Shown one piece after another: positions 9,264 to 17,735 of a stretch of 64,000 nt of DNA (position 1 is its first letter; every line of letters begins with the position of its first letter). A program made the position numbers and the translations under genes. The notes below the pieces were generated by a model, which ran no database searches, was not told the origin of the DNA, and saw nothing but the letters and a program-made list of their open reading frames with translations. Origin of the DNA: Methylocystis hirsuta (GTDB lineage: Bacteria; Pseudomonadota; Alphaproteobacteria; Rhizobiales; Beijerinckiaceae); the NCBI RefSeq assembly GCF_003722355.1, contig NZ_QWDD01000004.1, positions 1-64,000 of the forward strand, in the 5' to 3' direction.

Positions 9264-10090
9264 TGGCCAAGTACTTGCAGGAAGCCACCGACGTCGAGCT
9301 GGACCTGCTTCTGGAAGCCATATATCGGATCTACCACTACGACTTTCGAGACTACGCGCGCTCCTCGTTGCGTCGGAGCGTGGCCCAGGCGCAATCCGCG
9401 CTCGGCAGTTCCACGATCACCCATCTCCTCGCTCGCATCATTCATGAGCCGGGCGTATTCGCCGAGGTGCTTCGACATTTGACAATTCAGGTGAGCGACC
9501 TTTTCAGAGACCCTGATTACTTCCGCCTTTTGCGGGAAAAGGTCATGCCGCATCTCGCTACCTATCCTTCGTTGAGAATCTGGGTCGCGGGATGCGGAAG
9601 GGGCGAAGAGGCCTATTCGATCGCTATAGTCCTTCACGAGGAGGGATTGCTGGATCGCTCACTCATCTACGCTACGGACATCGATTGCGAGGCCATGAAG
9701 ATTGCCAAAGCCGGCGCCTATGAGATCGGGCGCATAGATAGGTTCAGCGAAAATTACCTCAGATCGGGCGGTCGAGCATCTTTGTCGGACTATTACACCA
9801 CTGGGGTGTCGCGCGTCGCCTTCGTCCCGATGCTGCGCAAACATATCTTGTTTTCCGATCATAGTCTTGCCACGGACTCCGCCTTTGCAGAAATGCATCT
9901 GGTGTCATGCCGCAATGTCCTCATCTACTTCGATCGGAAGCTTCAGGGCCGAACCATCCGCCTATTTCGCGATTCTCTGTGTCCACGCGGCTTCTTGGGA
10001 CTCGGCCCGAAGGAGACAGTGACAGCCTCCGATCACGCGAGTTTCTTGGAAACGCTCACAAACGACGAGCGAATCTATCGGGTGAAATAA
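9260..10090 (+). CDS. CheR-type methyltransferase
   Basis: The product has about 276 residues and covers the CheR fold: an N-terminal helical domain, then an S-adenosylmethionine-binding domain with VAGCGRGEEAYSIA (CheR motif I) and later CRNVLIYFD, both diagnostic. CheR enzymes methylate glutamates on chemoreceptors. No receptor lies nearby and no cheB is present, so here it probably modifies a coiled-coil or HAMP region of the adjacent kinase or a distant receptor; that is inference. ATG 9260 overlaps the kinase stop by four bases, and ATG 9263 follows directly. Confidence 0.88.
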   Translation: MMAKYLQEATDVELDLLLEAIYRIYHYDFRDYARSSLRRSVAQAQSALGSSTITHLLARIIHEPGVFAEVLRHLTIQVSDLFRDPDYFRLLREKVMPHLATYPSLRIWVAGCGRGEEAYSIAIVLHEEGLLDRSLIYATDIDCEAMKIAKAGAYEIGRIDRFSENYLRSGGRASLSDYYTTGVSRVAFVPMLRKHILFSDHSLATDSAFAEMHLVSCRNVLIYFDRKLQGRTIRLFRDSLCPRGFLGLGPKETVTASDHASFLETLTNDERIYRVK

Positions 10091-11286
10091 TGAAATCCGT
10101 CGAGAACAACACATCATCTGAATTCAGCTGTCGGTATTCTCCCGAGAAGCCCTTCTCACATGGATATAAGCATGACGCCGTGAGCGCGGTGATGGATCTC
10201 CCGGTTGTGCTTGTTGTCGATGACTTCGCGGATAACCTCCTCGCACTCGAGGGGATTCTCAGACGAGATGACATCGAGATCGTGACGGCTCTGTCGGGGC
10301 GCGCCGCGCTTGATATTCTGCTCAACCGGAACGTAGCGGTCGCTATCATCGACGTTCAGATGCCTGAGATGGATGGGTTCGAACTTGCGACGCTGATGCG
10401 GGGCGTCGAAAAGACGCGGTATGTGCCGATCGTTTTCGTGACAGCGGGCTCAAGAGAGCCGTCTCGCATGTTCAAGGGATATGCGGTCGGGGCCGTCGAC
10501 TATCTGTGGAAGCCGATCGACGAGCTGGTCCTTCGGGGCAAGGTCGACGTCTTCGTCACGCTCGAGAAACAACGACAACGGCTCCTGCAGGCTGATCGGA
10601 TGCGCGAGATGTTCGTCGGCATTCTCGGTCATGACCTTCGCAATCCGCTCCAGAGCATCTTATCGGCTGAGCGCATTTTGAGCCGATCGCAGGACGACGC
10701 CATGCGCGAACCGCTCCAGGCGATCCGTCAGAGTGGCGAACGCATGGCGCGGATGATCGCGCAGATTCTGGACTTGACCCGAATCCGAATCGGGGGCGGT
10801 CTGGCGCTTTCTTCGATGCCTGCGGATTTTCGCAAGATCGTCGAGCAAGTCGTAGAGGAGTTCGCGGAGCACAAGAAACGCTTCAGCGTGGAAGTCGTTG
10901 GCAACGCCCATGGCTCATGGGATGTCGACCGCCTTTTACAGGTTCTCTCGAATCTTGCCAGCAACGCCGTGGAGCACAGTCCGCCGGGCGCGTCGGTGCG
11001 AATTCGAGTGGACGGGACGCGCGACGACGCGCTCGAGTTCGAAGTGCATAATGGAGGGCCGGGCGTGGCGAGCGAACTCCGCGATGTCCTCTTCGAACCA
11101 TTTCGCAGTCGCGACTGCACGCGTGGACTAGGTCTCGGACTCTTCATCTGCAAACAAGTCATCATCGCTCATGGAGGGACGATCGGGTTCGACTCGAGCG
11201 ACGACCTAGGGACATGCTTCCGGATATCGCTTCCGCGGCACGCCGTGTCTGCCGTCAGCGCCTTTGAGACAAGTATATCGGGTTGA
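10090..11286 (+). CDS. Receiver-histidine kinase
   Basis: The product has 398 residues. Its ATG overlaps the TAA of the cheR-like gene by one base (TAATG). An N-terminal receiver domain has phospho-Asp88 in AIIDVQMPEMDG and Lys in WKPID. A short linker (LEKQRQRLLQADRMREM) leads to HisKA with His181 in GHDLRNPLQS and an HATPase with N box SNAVEH, then GGPG and RGLGLGLFICK. An N-terminal receiver fused to a kinase usually accepts phosphate from an upstream kinase, so this is a good candidate partner of the globin-coupled kinase. No DNA-binding output domain is seen in the operon. Confidence 0.88.
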   Translation: MKSVENNTSSEFSCRYSPEKPFSHGYKHDAVSAVMDLPVVLVVDDFADNLLALEGILRRDDIEIVTALSGRAALDILLNRNVAVAIIDVQMPEMDGFELATLMRGVEKTRYVPIVFVTAGSREPSRMFKGYAVGAVDYLWKPIDELVLRGKVDVFVTLEKQRQRLLQADRMREMFVGILGHDLRNPLQSILSAERILSRSQDDAMREPLQAIRQSGERMARMIAQILDLTRIRIGGGLALSSMPADFRKIVEQVVEEFAEHKKRFSVEVVGNAHGSWDVDRLLQVLSNLASNAVEHSPPGASVRIRVDGTRDDALEFEVHNGGPGVASELRDVLFEPFRSRDCTRGLGLGLFICKQVIIAHGGTIGFDSSDDLGTCFRISLPRHAVSAVSAFETSISG

Positions 11287-11296
11287 GGAAAGGAGG

Positions 11297-11342
11297 ATTT
11301 CTGGCTCATCGTAACCATGAGGAGTGGAGATGAGCCAGAAAT
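11297..11342 (+). terminator. 14-bp perfect hairpin after signalling operon
   Basis: Arms 11297-11310 and 11329-11342 are perfectly complementary (ATTTCTGGCTCATC and its reverse complement), with an 18-base loop. It lies 11 bases after the operon's last stop and before the convergent scpB gene. There is no T tract, so it may be a processing or protection hairpin rather than a classic terminator. Confidence 0.55.
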
Positions 11343-11404
11343 TCGAAACCCCGAAACCATAGTCGCGACCGGATCGCGAAAGACATTCGCCGAGCGTTTA
11401 GCCT

Positions 11405-12115
11405 CTATATGTCGTCACCCGTGTCTTCGAGCTCGACATCGTCCAACTCCATCGAGTCGTCCCGGACGAGCCCCAAGGCGTCGTCGAGATCGCCTTCCGA
11501 TTGAGGCAGGCGCAACAGGCCTTCGTCCTCGAGTTTTTCGATGTCAGGAAGATCGCGCAGGCTTGCGAGGCCGAACACCTCCAGGAACTTCTTCGTCGTC
11601 ACATAGGCGAAAGGCGCGCCGGGCTCCGGCGCGCGCAAGGCGCCATCGATCAGTCCATGTCGCTTGAGCGCGCCAATAACGTCACGGCTGATTTCTTTGC
11701 CGGCGAGTCGCGAGAGTTCGGAGCGGGTGGCGGGTTGCAGATAGGCGATCGCGGTCACGGCCAAAATCTCCGTCGGCGTCAGTTCGGGTGGGCCGGCGTC
11801 TCGTAAATCGCCGACGCTCGCCGCTCGGATCGCCGACGCGAAGCGCGGCTTGGTGCGCAATTGATAGCCGCCAGCGACAAAGACTAGCTCATAGGGCCGC
11901 GCGCGCAATTCGTCGCGGATGTCGCTAATTAAGTCGTCGAGATTGCAGGTTGATCCGACAAGCCGCGCAAGCGCTTCTCTCGGCACAGAACTTCGTGCGG
12001 CAAAAATCACGGCTTCGACGCGTCCCATCCAATCCCGCCAGCGCGCGGCTTCCGGCAGGTCCACGAGAACGGAATCGAAAGAGTCGTGAAATTCGCGCTT
12101 TTTTGGACGACCCAT
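11405..12115 (-). CDS. scpB: SMC-ScpA-ScpB family segregation protein ScpB
   Basis: From ATG 12115 the product has 236 residues with two winged-helix regions typical of ScpB. Recognisable blocks include VEAVIFAARSSVPREALARL, YELVFVAGGYQLRTKP, LTPTEILAVTAIAYLQP and GRPGAPFAY-like PEPGAPFAYVTTKKFLEVFG. ScpB with ScpA forms the kleisin complex that loads SMC/condensin. Here no scpA lies beside it. Pairing with a DUF1403 gene 7 bases upstream is a layout I recall from rhizobial plasmids, where the copy is accessory to the chromosomal one. The acidic C-terminal tail is typical of the family. A longer frame exists upstream, but it overlaps the DUF1403 gene and has no family similarity. Confidence 0.85.
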   Translation of the reverse strand: MGRPKKREFHDSFDSVLVDLPEAARWRDWMGRVEAVIFAARSSVPREALARLVGSTCNLDDLISDIRDELRARPYELVFVAGGYQLRTKPRFASAIRAASVGDLRDAGPPELTPTEILAVTAIAYLQPATRSELSRLAGKEISRDVIGALKRHGLIDGALRAPEPGAPFAYVTTKKFLEVFGLASLRDLPDIEKLEDEGLLRLPQSEGDLDDALGLVRDDSMELDDVELEDTGDDI

Positions 12116-12122
12116 GACCGCC

Positions 12123-13253
12123 TCACAAACCATAGAGCCGGAAATTCGTTCGTCCCGACAGCTCTCGCACGGCGCCGAGCGCGACCAGTCGATCGAACAA
12201 GCGGCGCGACGCGCGGTCGGAAAGCCCCGCAACCTTCGCCGCCCGCGCGGGCGAAACGCAATCGTCGGCAAGCAACATGTCGATCACCCGCGCCGCGCCT
12301 TTGGCGCGCAGTTTCGGCGCGACATGTGAAAGCTTTTTCGTGCGACGCGAAAGATCAATAGCGATGTCAAACGCCTGTTGGGCGGAAAGCGCATAAGCGC
12401 CGGCCAAAGCGTCAGCCCAATCAGGATCGCTCGGGCGCGGACGGCGGCCGTCGCGATCCTTGCGCAGCGCGCGATGCCCGATCGCGGTCGCAATGAGCGG
12501 AAGAGGGCGACTCCAGCCTAGCTTTTGCGCCAGGGCGGCGTCGGCGAGCCAGAGCGCGAAAATCTCCGCCTCGATCGCCGGGACGGCCGCCAAATGATAC
12601 ATCGCCGCTGCGCTCACGCCCGCCGCCGCGGCAAGCGGATCATTGGCGCTTGTCACGATTTTTCGCAAGGCGTCGGCAACCCCGTGTGCCTCCATGGCGC
12701 CTCGCGCCCCGATATGTTCGGCGGCCGCCGACAAAGTCGGCGCTTCAAATTTCACGGCGCGCGTCGCAAACAGCCGCCACAGACGATGAACGCGCCCTGA
12801 AGGGCTCGTCTCGACGCCCACGCCGGAGAGATGTTCGGCGTCGCGCAACGCCGCTTCGTCTTCGCGCAGCCGGGCGAGACGGACGCTAGTCGCGGCGGCC
12901 TTGAGCGCCAGACGCTGGTGCAACGCGCCGGAAAAACCCGGCTCGCTGCCGAAGTTTTTGCCGGCGTTCGAAACATCGGCGGAGTTTCTGCCGGCGCGCG
13001 AAACATCGACGCCGGAACGCAAGACCAGGTCGAGATGGGCGATGCCGGCGCCGGCGAAAAACATCGCCGACCTGTCGCCGCCGGCGGCGCCGCTGAGCCT
13101 CGCCCAACGCGGAAGCGGCCGGAATTCCTGAAGATTTTGGCGGAGCGGCGGGTCTAGAGGACGCCTTCGCACGACGCGCGGCGGCCGCGCCATCGACACG
13201 GGATCAAGGCCAAAAGAATCGCGCGAATCACATTCCAGCATGAGCGGAATCAT
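12123..13253 (-). CDS. DUF1403 family protein
   Basis: The product has up to 376 residues; ATGs at 13241 and 13193 are possible starts, as no strong ribosome binding site decides. It matches the DUF1403 family of rhizobial plasmid proteins: QRLALKAAATSVRLARLREDEAALRDA, then a helical middle, then a C-terminal winged-helix-like end (VSPARAAKVAGLSDRASRRLFDRL). Function is unknown; the C-terminus suggests DNA binding and the context suggests segregation or recombination. A 60-bp tandem repeat encoding two ten-residue units (residues about 82-101) is inserted between conserved blocks. It ends 7 bases before scpB, so the two are probably co-transcribed. Confidence 0.78.
   Translation of the reverse strand: MIPLMLECDSRDSFGLDPVSMARPPRVVRRRPLDPPLRQNLQEFRPLPRWARLSGAAGGDRSAMFFAGAGIAHLDLVLRSGVDVSRAGRNSADVSNAGKNFGSEPGFSGALHQRLALKAAATSVRLARLREDEAALRDAEHLSGVGVETSPSGRVHRLWRLFATRAVKFEAPTLSAAAEHIGARGAMEAHGVADALRKIVTSANDPLAAAAGVSAAAMYHLAAVPAIEAEIFALWLADAALAQKLGWSRPLPLIATAIGHRALRKDRDGRRPRPSDPDWADALAGAYALSAQQAFDIAIDLSRRTKKLSHVAPKLRAKGAARVIDMLLADDCVSPARAAKVAGLSDRASRRLFDRLVALGAVRELSGRTNFRLYGL
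12951..13010 (-). repeat. Two 30-bp in-frame units inside DUF1403 gene
   Basis: Units 12951-12980 and 12981-13010 match at 25 of 30 positions and keep the reading frame. On the coding strand each contains GATGTTTC, then CGCCGG, encoding VDVSRAGRNS and ADVSNAGKNF. A third related unit lies in the tyrosine recombinase gene at 14379-14408. Confidence 0.75.
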
Positions 13254-13754
13254 ATCGGATAGCGGCGCTTTGTCATTAAAATCTGCGCTCTATCCGCCGC
13301 GCTTGTCTTCCCGTAAGTACGTCCGATAATCTGCGCTTATCGGACATGATTCGAGCGGCCCGGAAAATCGGGAAAAATTTCGCGTTTGATCGGTGGACAG
13401 CCTTCTGACGCGTCGGATTCTTCCGGCCAAGGCTCCGCTTGAATGACCGGACTCCCCCCTTGGGAAATGTCGGAGAGCCGCAATTTTATGGGATCCGAGG
13501 CTCAATGCTGCCGGAAGCCGATTCACATTCATGGGACGAACCCGCCCGAAAATTTCGGGAACTCGAGCATAATTTATGGAACCGCGCCGGCAATCGGGGG
13601 GGCGGCAGTCCGACAATCGGACTCTCACCCGTGGGAAAGTCCGGCCGATGTCGCCCTTTTTTTCGGCCGCCGAAATTTGGCGGCAGGACTTATGAGACCG
13701 GCCTAATCGGGATTCCGAGCCGCCGTTGGAAATGTCGAAAACTGCCGAGGGCCC
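13254..13754. other. Repeat-bearing gap before recombinase gene
   Basis: This 500-bp gap has no gene. It holds a degenerate direct repeat of about 27 bp at 13447-13473 and 13617-13644 (both with CGGACTC, then TGGGAAA). TGGGA or TGGAA motifs recur near 13460, 13490, 13532, 13577 and 13632. Such clustering beside a tyrosine recombinase gene could mark an attachment or regulatory site. No core site with a second flanking copy could be identified by eye. Confidence 0.4.
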
Positions 13755-14843
13755 ATGTCGGAAGAAACCGCCACTTCATCGCCCGACGAAGACGTCCAAA
13801 CCGACGCGCGGCTCATCGAGCGACCGGCGGCTCCCCATCTCGCCGCGCTCTCCGAAAAGGCGCGCGATTACGCCCGTAACGCCCGCTCCGAAAACACAAG
13901 GCGCGCCTACGAGGCGGACTGGCGACAGTTTGCCGCCTGGCTGCGCCGCCAGGGGCTCGATCCCCTGCCCCCGGATCCGCAAACCGTCGGCCTCTATCTC
14001 GCCGCCTGCATGGAGGGAGCTCCCGGCCGCGAGCCGCTGAGCGTCGCGTCGCTCGAGCGGCGGCTTTCGGGCATTTGCTGGCATTATCGCCAACGCGGCG
14101 AGAGGCTCGATGTCGGCGATCCCCATATCGCCACCGTGCTCGCCGGGATCCGCCGCGCCCATGGCCGCCCGCCGGTCCAGAAGGAGGCGATCTTCGCCGA
14201 CGAGCTGCTCGTCATGCTCAGCCTCCTCGATATGGATCTGCGCGGCCTGCGCGACCGCGCCATCCTGGCCATTGGCTTTGCCGGAGGGTTGCGACGCTCC
14301 GAGATTGTGGGACTCGATTGCGGGCCCGGCCAGACTGAGGATGGAACCGGCTGGGTCGAAATCTTTGGCGCCGGCGGCGCCGATGTTTCCAGCGCCGGAA
14401 ATGAAGGCGGCGCCCTGCTGACCATCAACGGCAAAACCGGCTGGCGCGAAGTCGAAATCGGCCGAGGCTCCCGGCCCGAAACCTGCCCGGTCGCCCTGTT
14501 AGAGACCTGGATGCGCCTCGGGCGCGTCAACCACGGCCCGCTATTCCGTCGCATCGCCAGCAAGAACGCCGGCGTCAGCGCCGAGCGGCTGACCGACAAG
14601 CATGTGGCCCGGCTGGTGCAGAAAACAGCGCTGGCCGCCGGAATTCGGGGCGACCTTTCGGAAGGCGAACGCAAGCGCGCCTTCGCCGGCCATTCGCTGC
14701 GCGCCGGTCTCGCCTCCTCCGCCCAGATCGAGGAAGCCCATGTGCAAAAGCATCTTGGTCACGCCAGCGCCGAAATGACCCGGCGCTACCAGCGAAAACG
14801 CGACCGCTTCAAAGTCAATCTCACAAAGGCGGCGGGGCTGTAA
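13755..14843 (+). CDS. Tyrosine recombinase/integrase
   Basis: The product has 362 residues: an N-terminal SAM-like core-binding domain (about 32-135) and a complete catalytic domain. Catalytic residues are visible: Arg180 (GGLRRSEI), Lys227, His313 and Arg316 (GHSLRAGL), His336 (HLGHAS) and nucleophile Tyr345 (RRYQRKRD). It is therefore probably active in site-specific recombination, either integrating an element or resolving plasmid multimers. Residues 209-218 form an extra loop encoded by a repeat unit related to that in the DUF1403 gene. The loop lies between Arg180 and Lys227, where insertions are tolerated. No gene overlaps it. Confidence 0.9.
   Translation: MSEETATSSPDEDVQTDARLIERPAAPHLAALSEKARDYARNARSENTRRAYEADWRQFAAWLRRQGLDPLPPDPQTVGLYLAACMEGAPGREPLSVASLERRLSGICWHYRQRGERLDVGDPHIATVLAGIRRAHGRPPVQKEAIFADELLVMLSLLDMDLRGLRDRAILAIGFAGGLRRSEIVGLDCGPGQTEDGTGWVEIFGAGGADVSSAGNEGGALLTINGKTGWREVEIGRGSRPETCPVALLETWMRLGRVNHGPLFRRIASKNAGVSAERLTDKHVARLVQKTALAAGIRGDLSEGERKRAFAGHSLRAGLASSAQIEEAHVQKHLGHASAEMTRRYQRKRDRFKVNLTKAAGL
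14379..14408 (+). repeat. Related 30-bp unit inside recombinase gene
   Basis: The unit starts GCCGATGTTTC, contains CGCCGG, and matches the 12951-12980 unit (read on its coding strand) at about 22 of 30 positions. It encodes ADVSSAGNEG in frame. The host genes are unrelated, so common origin of the insert is more likely than gene homology. Confidence 0.6.
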
Positions 14844-14968
14844 CGCGAAATCACCCGCTGCCTGGTTTGGGGATTCCGGCGCACAATCCCAGTGGAAGAC
14901 GCAGCCTGGGCGTCTTCGAACCGCGTTACGCTGATAGTCTGTTCAAGGCGATTCGGGAGGGGTACGAA

Positions 14969-16786
14969 ATGGCGCGCCGGCGAGAAGCGAGACGACCTGC
15001 ATCTCATAGAGGCGGTTGCGCCCCGGAAAGCGAAAATGCGCTTCTCGCGCAGCGAATCGATGAATTTTGCCTTGACGCCGTCGCGAGCGTTTCCCCAGCA
15101 AAAGTAGAGGAAACCGCGCGGCGCTGGCTTTCCAAAAAGAACCTCGATCCCAATGCTCCCGCCAGCGTCATCCTTCTCATGGAGGCTTTTGCGCTCGCGG
15201 GCTATCTGGCGCTGTTTTCGCCTGCGCTGCTCGGCGCCGCGCCAATCGAACGTTTTATCCGCCAGCGCCGCGCGGACGCCGATCACGACGGACGCGCGGC
15301 CCTGGATGCCCTGGGCCGGGCGAGCTTTTATCTCATTCAGTTGAAATCCCGCGTCACACCGCAAATGCTCAGCGTGAAGGATATGGCCCGCGGGGAAAAC
15401 CTGTCCCTATTCGACGAGGACATTCCCAACGCCGCCCTGGGCGCCTATGTCGCGACTTGGCTCGCGCCGCTGCCCGACGGCGGGTTCGTCGCGCTTGGAC
15501 CGTTGACGCCGCTCGACGCTGGCGCGCTCGCCGAAGGCCTCGCCTTCGTGCGGCCGGGCGCGGGAATGTCCAATCCGCGTCGTTGCGCCGCCGCCGTCTA
15601 TCGTCATGTCATGCGCCATGACGGCTTGCGGATCGAAGGCCTGAACCTTTTCCCCGAGGATCTACTTGAAGAGCTCGCGAGCGTCGCCGAAGAAGACGAA
15701 TACGACGATCTCGATCGCCTTGCCTTCGCATTCGCGGCTACGAAGAAAGGCGATGAGCTCGAGGCCGCATTGATCCGCGAGGCGCGCCAACTGGCCGCCG
15801 CACGGCATTTGTTTCAGGCCTTGACGCGGAACGCCATCTCACGCCAGCACGGCCGCGCCGACCTCGCCGAGGCTTTTTCGCGCATCAGCTTCATCATGAT
15901 GGAGACTCTCGATCGCCGCGCCGCGGCAGGCTCAGGCGACGAGGATAGATCGTTTGAATCGATGGCCGCGGAAATTGATCGCGCCATCGCGGAAAATCGC
16001 CTGCCAGGAGAAGCGCGCGCGCTGTTCGACGAGTTTCGCCGCCGCATGATGGCGTCGCGGCGCGCGGCCGCCGACAACGGCCCCGGCGACGCGGAGCTCG
16101 CGCGGGTTCTACAACGCATCCAGGCGCTGCGCGCCAAGACCGTCGAGCAGGGCTGCACGGAACAGGAGGCGCTGGCCTCCGCCAAGAAAGTCGCGGAATT
16201 GCTCGATCGCTACGGGTTGTCGCTCGGCGAAGTCGAAATGCGCGATCAGGCCTGTGAGGGCGTTGGCGTCGACACCGGCCGACAGCGGCGGGCGCCAATC
16301 GACGAATGCGTACCGACGATTGCACTGTTCTGCGATTGTAAAATGTGGATGGAGACGGCAGCGAGCGGCGCAATTCGTTACGTGTTTTTCGGCCTGCCGG
16401 CGGATGTCGAGGCGGCGCATTACCTTTACGACTTGATCGTCGTGACCTTCGCGACCGAAACGGCGCGCTTCAAGAACGAGGATATGACTGTTGCTTCCAG
16501 CGCGCGGCGTGTATCGACGCGTTCCTTCCAGATCGGGCTCGCGCATGGAATCGGCGACAAGCTGAAGAGCCTAAAAGTCGAGCGCGACGCCGCCAACAGG
16601 CTTTCGACGGGCCGCGATCTCGTGCCCATGAAAGCCTCCGTTATCGAGGACGAACTGGAAAAACTTGGGCTGTCCTTCCATGCCAAGTCGCAAAACCGCA
16701 AGCGCAGCGTGGCGCCGGACGCCTACCACGCGGGCCGCGCGGCCGGCCGGAAATTTGAGCCGCGACGGGGCGTCGAGGCGGCTTGA
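14969..16786 (+). CDS. DUF2786 domain protein with long N-terminal region
   Basis: ATG 14969 has an excellent ribosome binding site (GGGAGGGG, 14955-14962); the product has 605 residues. The C-terminal 220 or so residues carry a DUF2786-type helical block (LARVLQRIQALRAKTVEQG, then EQEALASAKKVAELLDRYGLS). A conserved-looking tail follows, with FCDCKMWME, a run ending LPADVEAAHYLYDLI, and YHAGRAAGRKF. Such proteins are common on plasmids and phages and have no established function. The first 350 residues match nothing I recognise; they are helical with acidic patches. It stands alone on the plus strand. Confidence 0.7.
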   Translation: MARRREARRPASHRGGCAPESENALLAQRIDEFCLDAVASVSPAKVEETARRWLSKKNLDPNAPASVILLMEAFALAGYLALFSPALLGAAPIERFIRQRRADADHDGRAALDALGRASFYLIQLKSRVTPQMLSVKDMARGENLSLFDEDIPNAALGAYVATWLAPLPDGGFVALGPLTPLDAGALAEGLAFVRPGAGMSNPRRCAAAVYRHVMRHDGLRIEGLNLFPEDLLEELASVAEEDEYDDLDRLAFAFAATKKGDELEAALIREARQLAAARHLFQALTRNAISRQHGRADLAEAFSRISFIMMETLDRRAAAGSGDEDRSFESMAAEIDRAIAENRLPGEARALFDEFRRRMMASRRAAADNGPGDAELARVLQRIQALRAKTVEQGCTEQEALASAKKVAELLDRYGLSLGEVEMRDQACEGVGVDTGRQRRAPIDECVPTIALFCDCKMWMETAASGAIRYVFFGLPADVEAAHYLYDLIVVTFATETARFKNEDMTVASSARRVSTRSFQIGLAHGIGDKLKSLKVERDAANRLSTGRDLVPMKASVIEDELEKLGLSFHAKSQNRKRSVAPDAYHAGRAAGRKFEPRRGVEAA

Positions 16787-16891
16787 TCTGCGACCCGTGC
16801 GAGTCGGCGATCCCACCCGAGCGAGAACGAATGCGTCGCCCGTCCCTCCTCACGCGCTACGCGGCACACTGGCATGACCTCCGCTTCGGGC

Positions 16892-17292
16892 TTAGGCCAC
16901 GAAGCCGCGCCCCGCGGCGTCAAACAGAGCCGGTGGCAACGGACCATAATATCCATCGGCGGTTTCAAGCGGCGGCGGCCGCAAATCGGGGCCAGGCCAG
17001 GTGAAGCGATTGCTCTCGCTCAGCACGATCCACGACCGTTCGTCATCAAGCCCCAGCCTTTCCTTTGCTTGACTCTCGGCGGTATCTCGATCGCCTCAGT
17101 CGGATCCGCGGGCGGCGCGTGGGTAATCGGAAGAACGCGAACCACCCGAGCCCCATCTTCTTCGATCGCGACAATCGCCAACACCAAGCAAGGCCGTTCT
17201 TTGTCGCCTTCTTCTCTTCCTTCTCGGCTCTGCCGATCCCAGAGGTAGGCGTAATGGAACACATGACCGATTTTGATTTCCGTCGGGATCAT
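16892..17292 (-). pseudogene. PemK-like toxin gene, frameshifted by 5-bp duplication
   Basis: From ATG 17292 the protein reads IGHVFHYAYLWDRQSREGREEG and DKERPCLVLAIVA, then ITHAPPADPTEAIEIPPRVKQR. These are typical of a PemK-like growth-inhibitor family. After KQR the frame is lost because CCTTT is repeated at 17057-17061 and 17062-17066. Deleting one copy restores LGLDDERSWIVLSESNRF, WPGPDLRPPPLETADGYYG and a stop at 16892-16894, giving a normal 131-residue protein. As written, the product ends at 17020 after 90 residues and is probably inactive. Relatives are usually ribonuclease or growth-inhibiting toxins. It overlaps the antitoxin gene by ATGA. Confidence 0.75.
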
Positions 17293-17564
17293 CTTCCAGA
17301 CGCCGGCGGATCGAGCTCTGCGTTCAGAGCTTCAAACCCCGCCGCCATGCGCGTTTGCTCGACGGCCTGAATGTCGGCTTCGCTTAGCTCTACAGTGCGT
17401 TCGACCCAGCGATCGCGCTTCGATAGGCGGACGTAATCTTCATAGGCCATGAGCACGGTGCGCGGACGGCCGTTCTTGGTGATGATCACGGGATCGCGCA
17501 CAGCGGCGTCCTGATAGGCGCCAAAATTCTTCGAGACCTCGGCGGCGGTCACGGTGGCGGTCAT
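17289..17564 (-). CDS. Phd/YefM-type antitoxin
   Basis: The product has 91 residues. It begins MTATVTAAEVSKNFGAYQD and continues DPVIITKNGRPRTVLMAYEDYVRL, the standard Phd/YefM DNA-binding fold, followed by a C-terminal toxin-neutralising helix (ELSEADIQAVEQTRMAAGF). AAAGGAG lies about 10 bases upstream of the ATG. It is the first gene of the module and overlaps the toxin by four bases. It is intact while its toxin is frameshifted, so the pair is probably no longer addictive. Confidence 0.88.
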   Translation of the reverse strand: MTATVTAAEVSKNFGAYQDAAVRDPVIITKNGRPRTVLMAYEDYVRLSKRDRWVERTVELSEADIQAVEQTRMAAGFEALNAELDPPASGR

Positions 17565-17590
17565 GGGTCCAACTCCTTTACCTCGTAATA

Positions 17591-17619
17591 AAAATACGGA
17601 TGACCCGTAAATCCCGCAA
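17591..17619 (-). promoter_or_regulatory. Probable promoter/operator of antitoxin-toxin pair
   Basis: On the minus strand TTGCGG (17614-17619) is followed after 17 bases by TATTTT (17591-17596). Between them lies the palindrome TACGG-N5-CCGTA (17595-17609), placed where an autorepressing antitoxin would bind. Confidence 0.5.
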
Positions 17620-17671
17620 GTTGTCCCGCTGTAGGCGATCTCAAACGACCGTTTTATGATAACTTCCTATT

Positions 17672-17711
17672 TTGCAAAGTATGTTGCAAAATTGCGGTGT
17701 TTTGCTACACT
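17672..17711 (+). promoter_or_regulatory. Probable abiE promoter with repeated TTGCAAA
   Basis: TTGCAA (17684-17689) is followed after 16 bases by TACACT (17706-17711), 24 bases before the abiEi start. TTGCAAA also occurs at 17672-17678, so two direct repeats 12 bases apart cover the -35 region. AbiEi proteins autoregulate through repeats in this position; the assignment here is inference. Confidence 0.5.
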
Positions 17712-17735
17712 CTCCGCGAGGTAGCAACAAAAGCC

